Shown here: piece by piece, positions 46,762-55,800 of the stretch | Layout: each line of letters begins with the position of its first letter | How positions within the stretch are numbered: the first letter of the stretch is position 1 | Assembly: GCF_002964975.1 (NCBI RefSeq) | Contig: NZ_PSZM01000001.1 | Location: forward strand, 248,001-312,000 | From: Apibacter adventoris | GTDB lineage: Bacteria > Bacteroidota > Bacteroidia > Flavobacteriales > Weeksellaceae | Direction of reading: 5' to 3' | Length of the DNA stretch: 64,000 nucleotides | Notes under the pieces: generated by a model | Database searches by the model: none | Seen by the model: only the letters and a program-made list of their open reading frames with translations | Told to the model about the DNA's origin: nothing | Made by a program: the position numbers and the translations under genes

Positions 46762-46792
46762 TTGTAATTAGTCTAAATAAGAATTATATTTG
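46762..46792 (+). promoter_or_regulatory. Promoter of the siderophore receptor gene
   Basis: TTG at 46762-46764 and TATATTTG at 46785-46792 are separated by 20 bp, which fits the Bacteroidota -33/-7 arrangement. It is the best two-element promoter found in the window. The start codon is 34 bp further on. Confidence 0.75.
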
Positions 46793-46826
46793 TCCAAAAT
46801 AAAAAATTACATAAATTTAATTTCTT

Positions 46827-49271
46827 ATGAAAAAAACACACCTATTTTTAATTTTTCTATTCTTGTGCCAGCTTATGTTAGCACAAAATAACTCTATAAT
46901 ACGAGGGGTATTGGTTACACCAGATAATCAGCCCATTAGTAATGCCGTTATTTATATTGACGGAAATAAGTTAGATCAAACTACCCTAAGTAATGGTGAA
47001 TTTGAAATATCCGGGTTAGCTGAAGGTGAACATAAAGTTACTTTTATAAGTCCTGATTCTAAAAAATATTCTGAAAAAATTTCGGTTACAAACAATGAAA
47101 CTCGTTCATTAGTTATTACAATGCGTACAGAAAATTCAACTAATGAAAAGGAAATTGAAGATGTTTACGTATATGGTACCGGAAATCAACCTAAGGGTAT
47201 GGATGTAATTACTCGTATCCCAATAAGCCCTAGAGAAATGCCTCAAAATATCTCAGTTATTACAAACAAAATCATTGAAGAACAAGGAGCGCAAAATATT
47301 ACGGATGCTGTAAGGAATGTTCCCGGTGTTATTTTATTCGGAACTTATGGTGGAGGTATGGAAAGTATGTCTATAAGAGGATATAGAGGAACTCCTGTAC
47401 TAAAAAACGGTATACAAGTGGATTCTGATTTCAGATCTGCATCTTTAATGACCGATATGCAAGGTGTCCAAAGTATTCAAGTTTTAAAAGGATCTGCTTC
47501 TATCACTCAAGGTATAGGTAATAACTTAGGAAGTCCGGGCGGTGTTATTAATGTAGTAACTAAAACTCCACAATTTTTAAACGGTGGGAGTGTTTCGTTA
47601 ATGAGTGGAAGCTGGGGGCTTTTCCGTCCAACCTTTGACTATCAGACTGTATTAGATAAAAAACAAACAGCAGCATTTCGTATTAACGGGGCTTACCAAA
47701 GAGCAGACAGCTATAAATCTCGAGTAAATAGTAATCGTATATATGTTAATCCCTCTTTTGAATGGAGACCGGATGATAAGACACAGATCACTTTGGAATT
47801 GGATTATATGAATAATAATCATACTCCTGACAGAGGTACTGTAAATTTTGGTCCTGACACTGAAAATCACTTATACGAGATGCCTCATAATAAATTTACC
47901 GGATGGGGTACTGATAATGAAAATATTAAAACAACTACGTACTCTGCAAAAATTGTCAGAAATTTAGGTCATAATTTAAGTTTAAGAGCTTTATATGCTG
48001 CATCTGATTATAAAGATGAATCTTATGGAATGGGATCTATTATACGTGCAGCCAGTAAAGATTATTTATTGAGAAGCAGAGGTTTAGGCTGGTCTGAAAG
48101 TGAAGATAAAAATAAGGTAATTCAAATTGATTTAATCGGAAAAGAAATATATACCGGTAAAATCAAACATACATTCCAGGTTGGTTTTGATTATAAAAGA
48201 AATGATAAAAGCAATACAACCCATAAAACTACTCAATATAATCCTATAACGAAGAAAACAGAGATTGTTTCTTCGTTTGTTGTAGATACAATTAATATTT
48301 TAGATCCTATTCCTAATAATTTACCTAATAGTATAGGAAAAAAAATATTCAAAGCTCCATCTGATGTAGTTAATACAAAATCTGATGTATATGGCATTAT
48401 GGTTCAGGAGGCAATAGAAATAAATAAATATATTAGAGCCAACTTAGCTTTAAGATATAGCCAAAATTCAATTCGAGAAAATTCAAATGCTGCCAATGAA
48501 GCTTGGGATCCTTTCTTTGGATTAATGATTACCCCTATTGAAAATATCAGCGTTTTTGGAAACTATGCTACTACAACCGATTTACGCTCTGCTAATAATC
48601 CTACCCCAGATGGTGGTACTTTAGGGGCTTCTACTACTAATCAATGGGAATTTGGTGTTAAATCTGATTGGTTTAATAAAAAATTAGCTTTTAATGTAAG
48701 TTATTTCCATATAAGAAATAATGATTTATCTTATCAAATTTATAATGCTAATGGATCACGAACCGGACTATATGAGCTTGCCGGAGATGTAACAAGAAAA
48801 GGAATGGACTTGGAGGTTACCGGAAAAATATTTGATAATTTAAAAGTTATTGCCGGATATTCTTATTTGGATGCTAAATATAAAAATAGCCCTGCCTACC
48901 ATAATGGATCAAGACCAATGAATACTCCATATAATACTGCTAACGGATGGGTGCAATATTTATTTAATAAAGGAACTCTTAAAAATTTAAGTATAGGAGT
49001 TGGTGTTTATTATGTTGGAGACCGTCCGGTTAATGATTATTCTATTGCAGGAGCTGACCCTCATGGAAATAATTATCCTAAACCTCCATTTAATATGCCT
49101 GAATACACAACTTTCAACGCTCAATTAGGTTATACTTATCAAAATATAGGATTACAAGTGTTTTTCAACAATATATTTGATGAAGTTGGATATACTTCTT
49201 ATTATAGAGGAGGATTTATTGACCAAATTGATCCAAGAAATTTTAAAGTTCAACTTTCATATAAATTCTAA
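46827..49271 (+). CDS. TonB-dependent siderophore receptor
   Basis: This 814-residue outer-membrane protein has a signal peptide (1-20, LAQ) and a carboxypeptidase-like domain (about 23-100). The plug follows, with MPQNISVITNKIIEEQGAQNITDAVRNVPGV, SIRGYRGTPVLKNGIQ and VLKGSASITQGIGNNLGSPGGVINVVTKTP (about 130-250). A 22-strand barrel ends in FKVQLSYKF. These are the marks of ferric-siderophore receptors (FhuA/FoxA type). The substrate is unknown. It is monocistronic, ended by a 15-bp stem hairpin. Confidence 0.93.
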   Translation: MKKTHLFLIFLFLCQLMLAQNNSIIRGVLVTPDNQPISNAVIYIDGNKLDQTTLSNGEFEISGLAEGEHKVTFISPDSKKYSEKISVTNNETRSLVITMRTENSTNEKEIEDVYVYGTGNQPKGMDVITRIPISPREMPQNISVITNKIIEEQGAQNITDAVRNVPGVILFGTYGGGMESMSIRGYRGTPVLKNGIQVDSDFRSASLMTDMQGVQSIQVLKGSASITQGIGNNLGSPGGVINVVTKTPQFLNGGSVSLMSGSWGLFRPTFDYQTVLDKKQTAAFRINGAYQRADSYKSRVNSNRIYVNPSFEWRPDDKTQITLELDYMNNNHTPDRGTVNFGPDTENHLYEMPHNKFTGWGTDNENIKTTTYSAKIVRNLGHNLSLRALYAASDYKDESYGMGSIIRAASKDYLLRSRGLGWSESEDKNKVIQIDLIGKEIYTGKIKHTFQVGFDYKRNDKSNTTHKTTQYNPITKKTEIVSSFVVDTINILDPIPNNLPNSIGKKIFKAPSDVVNTKSDVYGIMVQEAIEINKYIRANLALRYSQNSIRENSNAANEAWDPFFGLMITPIENISVFGNYATTTDLRSANNPTPDGGTLGASTTNQWEFGVKSDWFNKKLAFNVSYFHIRNNDLSYQIYNANGSRTGLYELAGDVTRKGMDLEVTGKIFDNLKVIAGYSYLDAKYKNSPAYHNGSRPMNTPYNTANGWVQYLFNKGTLKNLSIGVGVYYVGDRPVNDYSIAGADPHGNNYPKPPFNMPEYTTFNAQLGYTYQNIGLQVFFNNIFDEVGYTSYYRGGFIDQIDPRNFKVQLSYKF

Positions 49272-49304
49272 TTTTCATACAATAATTTATTTCCTAGAAA
49301 GCTA

Positions 49305-49340
49305 TCTGTTTAATGACAGATAGCTTTCTAAGTTTATAGA
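49305..49340 (+). terminator. Terminator of the siderophore receptor gene
   Basis: A perfect 15-bp stem (49305-49319 with 49326-49340) with a 6-nt loop lies 33 bp after the receptor stop. The T run after it is short, so it may be a weak terminator or an mRNA-stabilising hairpin. Confidence 0.7.
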
Positions 49341-49518
49341 ACAAATATTTCTTTGAAGTAATCCATAAACTGATCTCTGTTAAACTGTTCTTTTTATTAT
49401 CATATAGATATGATTTTTTAGTTTTATATATTTTTTATCTAAAAAAAATATTTCTAACTACCTACAAAAAATTATTTTATTCTTAATTTACTCAGTCAAA
49501 TAATAACATAAAATTATT

Positions 49519-50274
49519 TTATATTTTTTGCTTTTCTATAAGATATTTCCAATACTTTTTTGGCATATGTTGTTTTTGTAATTTTAAATTGATTCTTTCT
49601 TTTATAGCAAGTGCCTTATAATAATTTTTCCACAATTTTTGAAATATTTGTTCGTCTTCATGAAATAAGTCTTTATTTATCTGTTCTATTTCCTTATCTA
49701 ATGATATTTCTACAACTCTTTTCTTATCAAAATAAAATCCGTACTTACGTTTTACATCATATATAATCCATAATTGTGAAGAAAAACGGTTTTTAAAGTG
49801 ATTTATTACCAAAGGAAGTGAATTATATTGTAAAGAAACAGGAGCAAAGTAAATATTGTCTTTTGTTTTTTGAAACCGAACAAATTGTTTTATTGAATGT
49901 CCTTCTTTATATACTTTTTTAGCTAATTTGTGAATTTCTAATATAGTAGAATCTCCTAAATTATTAATATATAAAAATTGACTATCAATAGCTTTAATTA
50001 TGTAATCAAAAATTAGTTTATCACTCTTTTCTTCTTCAGACAACCATACAGCAGTTAACATGTTTATACAATTTGCAGGCAATTGTTTATGTAATAAATT
50101 CCAAACTCGATGGTATTTTTTTTCATGAGTTTCTACTTGTATCTCACAATTGATAAATAAAGGAGGAATGTCTCCTATACCTAAAATAATATCTGGAAAA
50201 ATATTTAGTTTATATGCATCAAAAATGCTGGATAAAAGGCCATTAATTGTTTTATCATAATAAAATACTGTCAT
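49519..50274 (-). CDS. TIGR03915 family putative DNA metabolism protein
   Basis: This 251-residue soluble protein begins TVFYYDKTINGLLSSIFDAYK, the start typical of the TIGR03915 family, with FVRFQKTKDNIYFAPV and FSSQLWIIYDVKRKYGFYFD further on. The family always travels with a radical-SAM protein (TIGR03916) and in some genomes is fused to a uracil-DNA-glycosylase-like domain. Here that domain is absent. It overlaps neither neighbour (15-bp gap to the radical-SAM gene). The biochemical role is unknown; DNA repair or modification is inferred from the family. Confidence 0.85.
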   Translation of the reverse strand: MTVFYYDKTINGLLSSIFDAYKLNIFPDIILGIGDIPPLFINCEIQVETHEKKYHRVWNLLHKQLPANCINMLTAVWLSEEEKSDKLIFDYIIKAIDSQFLYINNLGDSTILEIHKLAKKVYKEGHSIKQFVRFQKTKDNIYFAPVSLQYNSLPLVINHFKNRFSSQLWIIYDVKRKYGFYFDKKRVVEISLDKEIEQINKDLFHEDEQIFQKLWKNYYKALAIKERINLKLQKQHMPKKYWKYLIEKQKI

Positions 50275-50289
50275 TTTTAATTAATGATT

Positions 50290-51546
50290 TTATAGAGGAA
50301 AAGCCAATGAAATTTGGTTTGGATTTTTAGTTTTTTTCTTTTTTAATAGAATCTCTCGAACTTTCCTTGGAGTAATTTCATTGATAGTTTGATTAATAGC
50401 GTCTTTACATATAATGAAATATTGTGCACGTTTCATAATGACACCTATTTTTTTTAACTGATACATATCTAAAGATCCAAATCGGCGTGCATTTATGATA
50501 ATTTTCGCTGATTTTATACCTATGCCAGGGACTCTTAATATAGTCCTATATTCAGCTTTATTTATATCTATAGGGAATATTTCAGGATGACGAAGTGCCC
50601 AAGAGAGTTTAGGATCAACTTCTAAATCTAAATTAGGATTATTATCATCTATTATTTCTTCTGCTGAAAACTGATAAAACCTCATTAACCAATCTGCCTG
50701 ATATAATCTGTTTTCTCGTACTAAAGGAGATTGATGCAAAACCGGGAGTCTATTATCATAAGCATTAACCGGAATAAATCCAGAGTAGTAAACCCTTTTC
50801 ATACTAGATTGTAAATATAATAATGAGGAGGTCTGTAATATATCTTTATCTGTTTCATTGGTAGCTCCAATAATCATTTGTGTACTTTGACCTGCAGGGG
50901 TAAACCTAGGAGTAAATTTACTTTTATTTTTTTCTTCTTTGTATTCTATAACTCCTTGTTCTATAAATTTCATAGGTCTAAATACACTTTTATGATCTTT
51001 TTCAGGAGCAAGAAACTTTAAATTTTTTTCTGTAGGAATTTCTATATTTACACTTAATCTATCTGCATACAAACCTGCTTGAACTACTAATTCTCTACTG
51101 GCACCAGGTATGCTTTTCATATGAATATATCCGTTATAGCTATGCACTGTTCGTAAATCTTTGATTACCCTAATCATTTTTTCCATAGTATGATCTGGAT
51201 TTTTTATTATTCCTGAACTTAAAAATAAACCTTCTATATAATTTCTTTTATAAAACTCAAGGGTCAATTCTACCAATTCTTTAACACTAAAAGCAGCTCT
51301 TTTTATGTCATTACTTTTTCTATTGATGCAATAAGCACAATCATACATACAATAATTAGTGAGCATTATTTTTAGTAATGAAACGCATCTCCCATCTTCA
51401 GTAAATGTATGACAAATACCCCAACTTGAGGTAGATCCTATAGTTCCTGATTTACTATTACGAGCTACTCCGCTTGAAGAGCAGGAAACGTCATATTTAG
51501 CTGAATCTGCAAGAGTTACAAGCTTATGGATTATATTATCATTCAT
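50290..51546 (-). CDS. Putative DNA modification/repair radical SAM protein (TIGR03916)
   Basis: This 418-residue protein holds a radical-SAM barrel with the 4Fe-4S motif CMYDCAYC (Cys66, Cys70, Cys73) and a later helix-hairpin-helix, LRVPGIGIKSAKIIINARRFGSL, a DNA-binding motif (about 342-365). The combination is typical of TIGR03916, the partner of TIGR03915. The reaction is unknown. The ATG at 51544-51546 is chosen because the alternative TTG (51555) is part of a -7 promoter element. The pair forms an operon with TIGR03915. Confidence 0.9.
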   Translation of the reverse strand: MNDNIIHKLVTLADSAKYDVSCSSSGVARNSKSGTIGSTSSWGICHTFTEDGRCVSLLKIMLTNYCMYDCAYCINRKSNDIKRAAFSVKELVELTLEFYKRNYIEGLFLSSGIIKNPDHTMEKMIRVIKDLRTVHSYNGYIHMKSIPGASRELVVQAGLYADRLSVNIEIPTEKNLKFLAPEKDHKSVFRPMKFIEQGVIEYKEEKNKSKFTPRFTPAGQSTQMIIGATNETDKDILQTSSLLYLQSSMKRVYYSGFIPVNAYDNRLPVLHQSPLVRENRLYQADWLMRFYQFSAEEIIDDNNPNLDLEVDPKLSWALRHPEIFPIDINKAEYRTILRVPGIGIKSAKIIINARRFGSLDMYQLKKIGVIMKRAQYFIICKDAINQTINEITPRKVREILLKKKKTKNPNQISLAFPL

Positions 51547-51552
51547 ATAATA

Positions 51553-51560
51553 CAAAGTTA
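51553..51560 (-). promoter_or_regulatory. -7 promoter element of the radical SAM operon
   Basis: TAACTTTG on the minus strand fits TAnnTTTG and ends 6 bp before the ATG. The mRNA would have almost no leader. Confidence 0.45.
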
Positions 51561-51664
51561 GTCAACATAAGTTATTTATTGAAATAAACTCTTAAAATTA
51601 TCAACCAAATAAATGATTATCAAACATTTAAACATCAAACCTAATGAAATAAAAATTAAAAAAT

Positions 51665-52801
51665 TTAATGATTATGCCCTGTTTCCATTTCACCGGATTT
51701 CAAGTAATAAACCCCTGAGGTAACAACTTCCTGATTATTGCTTAAGTTGATAACTTCTATCCATTTATCATTAGATACTCCTGTCTGTATTTCTTTTTTT
51801 TCTACTTTATTATTTGCTTTTTTTATGAATATATACTTTTTCCCTTCTTCTTCAAAAACAGCTTCTATTGGTAATGTTGAAACTTCTTTAGTTTTTCTAA
51901 TTATTTCTGCATTTACAAATCTTCCTTCATAAAAATTATTTGAAGGTAGTTTATTGTTTATATTCACATGGATTTGTACAGTATTGTTTTCTGTATTGGT
52001 TACTTTTCCTATAAGATGAATGTTACCTTTAATTTTACTCTGTATTTCTGGTAGTCTAAATTCTACATCTTGACCTATATAAAGTTCAGAAGCATATTGC
52101 ACCGGAACATTTAGCTCAATTTGTAATTCGTTTTGATTAATTATTTCAAATAATTCATCTGCTGTAGTAACTTGTTTCCCCGAAGATATTTCTTTAGCTT
52201 GAACAAATCCACTACGGGGGCTAATAATCGGTAAAACCGGATTTATTTTGCATACTTTTTGAATGTATTGAGGATTGAATCCTAATAATTGTAATTCTGA
52301 TTTTAAACTTTGATATTCTGCAGTAGAAACTTCATAGGCTGCTTGTGCCTGTTCATAAGCTTTCTTACTAATTGCATCAGCTTTAAGTAATGATTTTTTT
52401 CTTTGAAAATCTTTAAGATTTAAATTCATATTGAAATAACTTTCCAAAAATTGTTTTTGTAAAGTAATGAATGAAGGATTTTTTAGGGTAGCCATAACCT
52501 GTCCTTTTTTTACATAATCTCCAGTAAAAAAGTTTATTTTATCTATAAATCCATCTATTTGAGGATGTACTGTCGATTTATTCTGAGGTAGAGCGTGTAT
52601 CATCCCGGTAACTAGAATTTTTGATTCGATATAATTGAGTTCTGACTTACCATATTTAATTCCATTCATCTTTATTTGTTCTGATGTGAGAACTATTTCA
52701 TCTTTATGTTCTTTTTCCTCCGTATGAATTGTTTTTTCTTTTTTAGAACAGGCTAATAATAAGAATATTGAAAGAATATTTATATAGATTATTTTTTTCA
52801 T
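51665..52801 (-). CDS. RND efflux periplasmic adaptor (CusB/CzcB-like lipoprotein)
   Basis: This 378-residue lipoprotein has a signal ending LLLA-C (Cys18). A His/Glu/Lys-rich N-terminal stretch, a lipoyl/hairpin module (HPQIDGFIDKINFFTGDYVKKGQVMATL, about 81-108), and a beta-barrel domain follow. The C-terminus ends METGHNH, a metal-binding-like tail. It links an inner-membrane RND pump to an outer-membrane channel. It lies 9 bp after the RND/TolC fusion gene, so the two form one efflux operon. Confidence 0.9.
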   Translation of the reverse strand: MKKIIYINILSIFLLLACSKKEKTIHTEEKEHKDEIVLTSEQIKMNGIKYGKSELNYIESKILVTGMIHALPQNKSTVHPQIDGFIDKINFFTGDYVKKGQVMATLKNPSFITLQKQFLESYFNMNLNLKDFQRKKSLLKADAISKKAYEQAQAAYEVSTAEYQSLKSELQLLGFNPQYIQKVCKINPVLPIISPRSGFVQAKEISSGKQVTTADELFEIINQNELQIELNVPVQYASELYIGQDVEFRLPEIQSKIKGNIHLIGKVTNTENNTVQIHVNINNKLPSNNFYEGRFVNAEIIRKTKEVSTLPIEAVFEEEGKKYIFIKKANNKVEKKEIQTGVSNDKWIEVINLSNNQEVVTSGVYYLKSGEMETGHNH

Positions 52802-52810
52802 TCTATAATT

Positions 52811-55800
52811 TTATTTGGATTGTGTTATATACTTTAATTCTATTAAAATCCGATTATATATATTGTTTAAATCAAGATATGTAAGATTGGCCTCAACAGA
52901 AGATTTTAACATACTACAGTATTGAAGGTAATCTATTTCTCCATATTTATATTTGATAGTAGCTACCTCCCTCATTTTTTTTAATTCTTGTAAATGTCTG
53001 TTTCCAAAAAATACCAATTCTTTATTATAAATTCTTTCTTCTTCTTTGAGCTGTCTAATTTTCAAATCTAATGTTCTGTTTATTTGTTCTTTTTTATTAT
53101 CAATCATATAATTATCCACTAAGATTTGTTCCTTAGATTTTTTATAGGCATTATTAAATAAGGGAATACTAATCCCTATAACTCCTGCATAATAATTATA
53201 ATCCTGATCTAAACTTTGCATAATTCCTCCAATAGATATTTCCGGCAAACGTTGAGATTTATGTAAAGATATAATGCTATGGTTTACTTCTTGTTGTTTT
53301 TCATATTCTTGTAAAAAAACTCTGTTTAAACTATCTGAATAAATATAATTACTTATTTTATAAAAACTATCTACAGGAATTAATGTTTCATCTGAATTTA
53401 TATGACAAATAGTATACAACTGATTTTTTATGTCAAGATATTCTTTTTCATTATTTATTTTTTGTTGTAGAATTTGCTCTACTTCTACTTTAAAAAATTG
53501 TTTTTCCATAAAGTCTGTTTCTCCTTTTTCATATCTTATTTGTGCTCTGTTCAATCCAACTATATATAAAGAATCTATTTGCTTAAAAAGTGCTTTTTTT
53601 TCTATTGTGTAAAGCCATTGGTTATAAAGCTGCTCTACCTGAAATTGTATTAGATGTTTTTTTAATAAAGATTGAGCCAACAACCATTCTATTTTAGATT
53701 CAGATAGTTGTTGATTTTTTTTATAAGAAAATATATTTCCTAAATCTTGTGATACCTCTAGTTGAAAATCTGCTACTCTACTATTATATTGTCCATAACC
53801 TAAAGAGAAAGAAGTACTACCTGTCGTATATGCATATTTCTTTTCTAATGTCTCTTTCTGTATTTGTAATTCTTCATGTTTTATATCTAAATTTTCTGTA
53901 GCTGCTCTTCTAAGTAACTCTGGCAATGAAACTTTTGTTTGTGATTTCATTGTAAGAATACTTCCACAAAAAAATAATACAAATGTTGCTATTTTCTTAT
54001 TTATCTGTTTTTTATATCCTTTTTCTATGATATAATATAATGACGGTACTACAAGAAGTGTGAGCATGGTAGAAGTTATTAATCCGCCTATTACTACTGT
54101 AGCTAAAGGTCTTTGTACTTCAGCTCCATTGGAGGTTGATAAAGCCATAGGTAAAAATCCTAAAGTGGCTACCATTGCTGTCATGAAAACCGGACGTAAA
54201 CGTGTTAAAGCGCCTTCTATTATAATTTCTTTTAAAGATTTTATTTTACCTAAATTTTTAACCTTATTTATCTCACTTACTAAAACAATTCCATTAAGTA
54301 CAGCTACACCAAATAAAGCTATAAAGCCTACTCCTGCAGATATACTGAAAGGTAAACTTCTTAGCCACAAAGCTATGATTCCTCCAATAGAAGCTAAAGG
54401 TACTGCTGTAAATATTAATATAGCATCTTTAATATTTTTAAAAGCTAAGTATAGCAAGAAAAAAATGGTTCCTAAGGTTATAGGAATTACTATACTTAAA
54501 CGGGATTTGGCTGCTTGCAAATTTTCAAAAGCTCCTCCATATTCTATTTGATAACCAGGTGGTAATTGTATCTTTTCTTTTATTTTACTATCTACATTTT
54601 TAACTAAGGTAGCTATATCTGTTCCTCTTACGTTAACTCCTATATTTATTTTTCTCTGAGCTTTTTCTCGGGATATCATCATAGGGGCAGATTCAAAATT
54701 TATAGTAGCTACTTCTGATATTGGAATTAAAGAATTTAATGATGTGCGAACATATATTTGTTCTAAATTTAAATTATTTCTAAATCTTTCATCCAATCTT
54801 ACAACCAAATCAAATCGTTTTTCTCCTTCTAATATAGCTCCTGCTTTTTGCCCTGCAACGGTAGATTTGATTATTTGATTTAAAGTTTCTATATCTAAAC
54901 CATATTGAGCCATTTTTAAACGATTATATGAAATTTTCATTTGTTTTAAACCTTCTGTCTGTTCTACTTTAACATCTCCAGCTCCTTTTAAATTTTTTAT
55001 TATTCCTGCTATTGTATTTGCTAGCTCTTTAAGTTTTTCACGATCTTCACCGAATATTTTTACTACAACATCTGCTTTTGCTCCTGTCATTAACTCATTA
55101 AATCTGAGTTGAATCGGTTGAGAAAATTCAAAAGAAGCCCCAAGTATAGAAGATAACTTTTGTTTCATCTTTTGTACTAATTCTTCTTGATTGTTCGCAG
55201 ATACCCATTCTTTTTTATTTTTTAAAACTATCATAATATCTGCATCTTCTATCCCCATAGGATCAGTAGGTACTTCTGCGGTACCTATTTTAGAAACTAC
55301 ATGTAAAACTTCCGGAAAATTAGTTTTAAGAATTTTTTCTACTTTAGTGGTCATTGAAATACTTTCATTTAAAGAACTTCCAGGTTGTATACTCATTTGC
55401 ATGGCTATATCTCCTTCCTGAAGAGTGGGGACAAATTCTGATCCTAACCGAGAAAAAATCCATAAAGAAAAAATCCATAAAACAAATATTCCGACTATTA
55501 TTTTATAAGGCATCTGTAGAACTTTTTTTAATATAGGTAGGTAAAGTGATTTTAATGTATTAATTATTTTATCTGCAATGGATTTTTGTGAAGCTATTTT
55601 TTTGTTTAGAAATAAAGCAATCATTACAGGAACATAAGTAAGTGATAAAATAAAGGCTCCTAAAATTGCAAAGCTCACAGCTATGGCCATAGGTCTAAAC
55701 ATTTTTCCTTCTATACCTGTAAGCGACATAATTGGTACAAAGACTAAGATAATAATCAAAATTCCAAAAGCTGCTGATTTATAAATATTCCCTGCTGTTT

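Noticed and set aside
54060-54551. 163-codon open frame on the opposite strand of the efflux pump
   Set aside because: It lies inside the strongly conserved RND coding sequence, with no signal or family feature; low stop density in that strand explains it.
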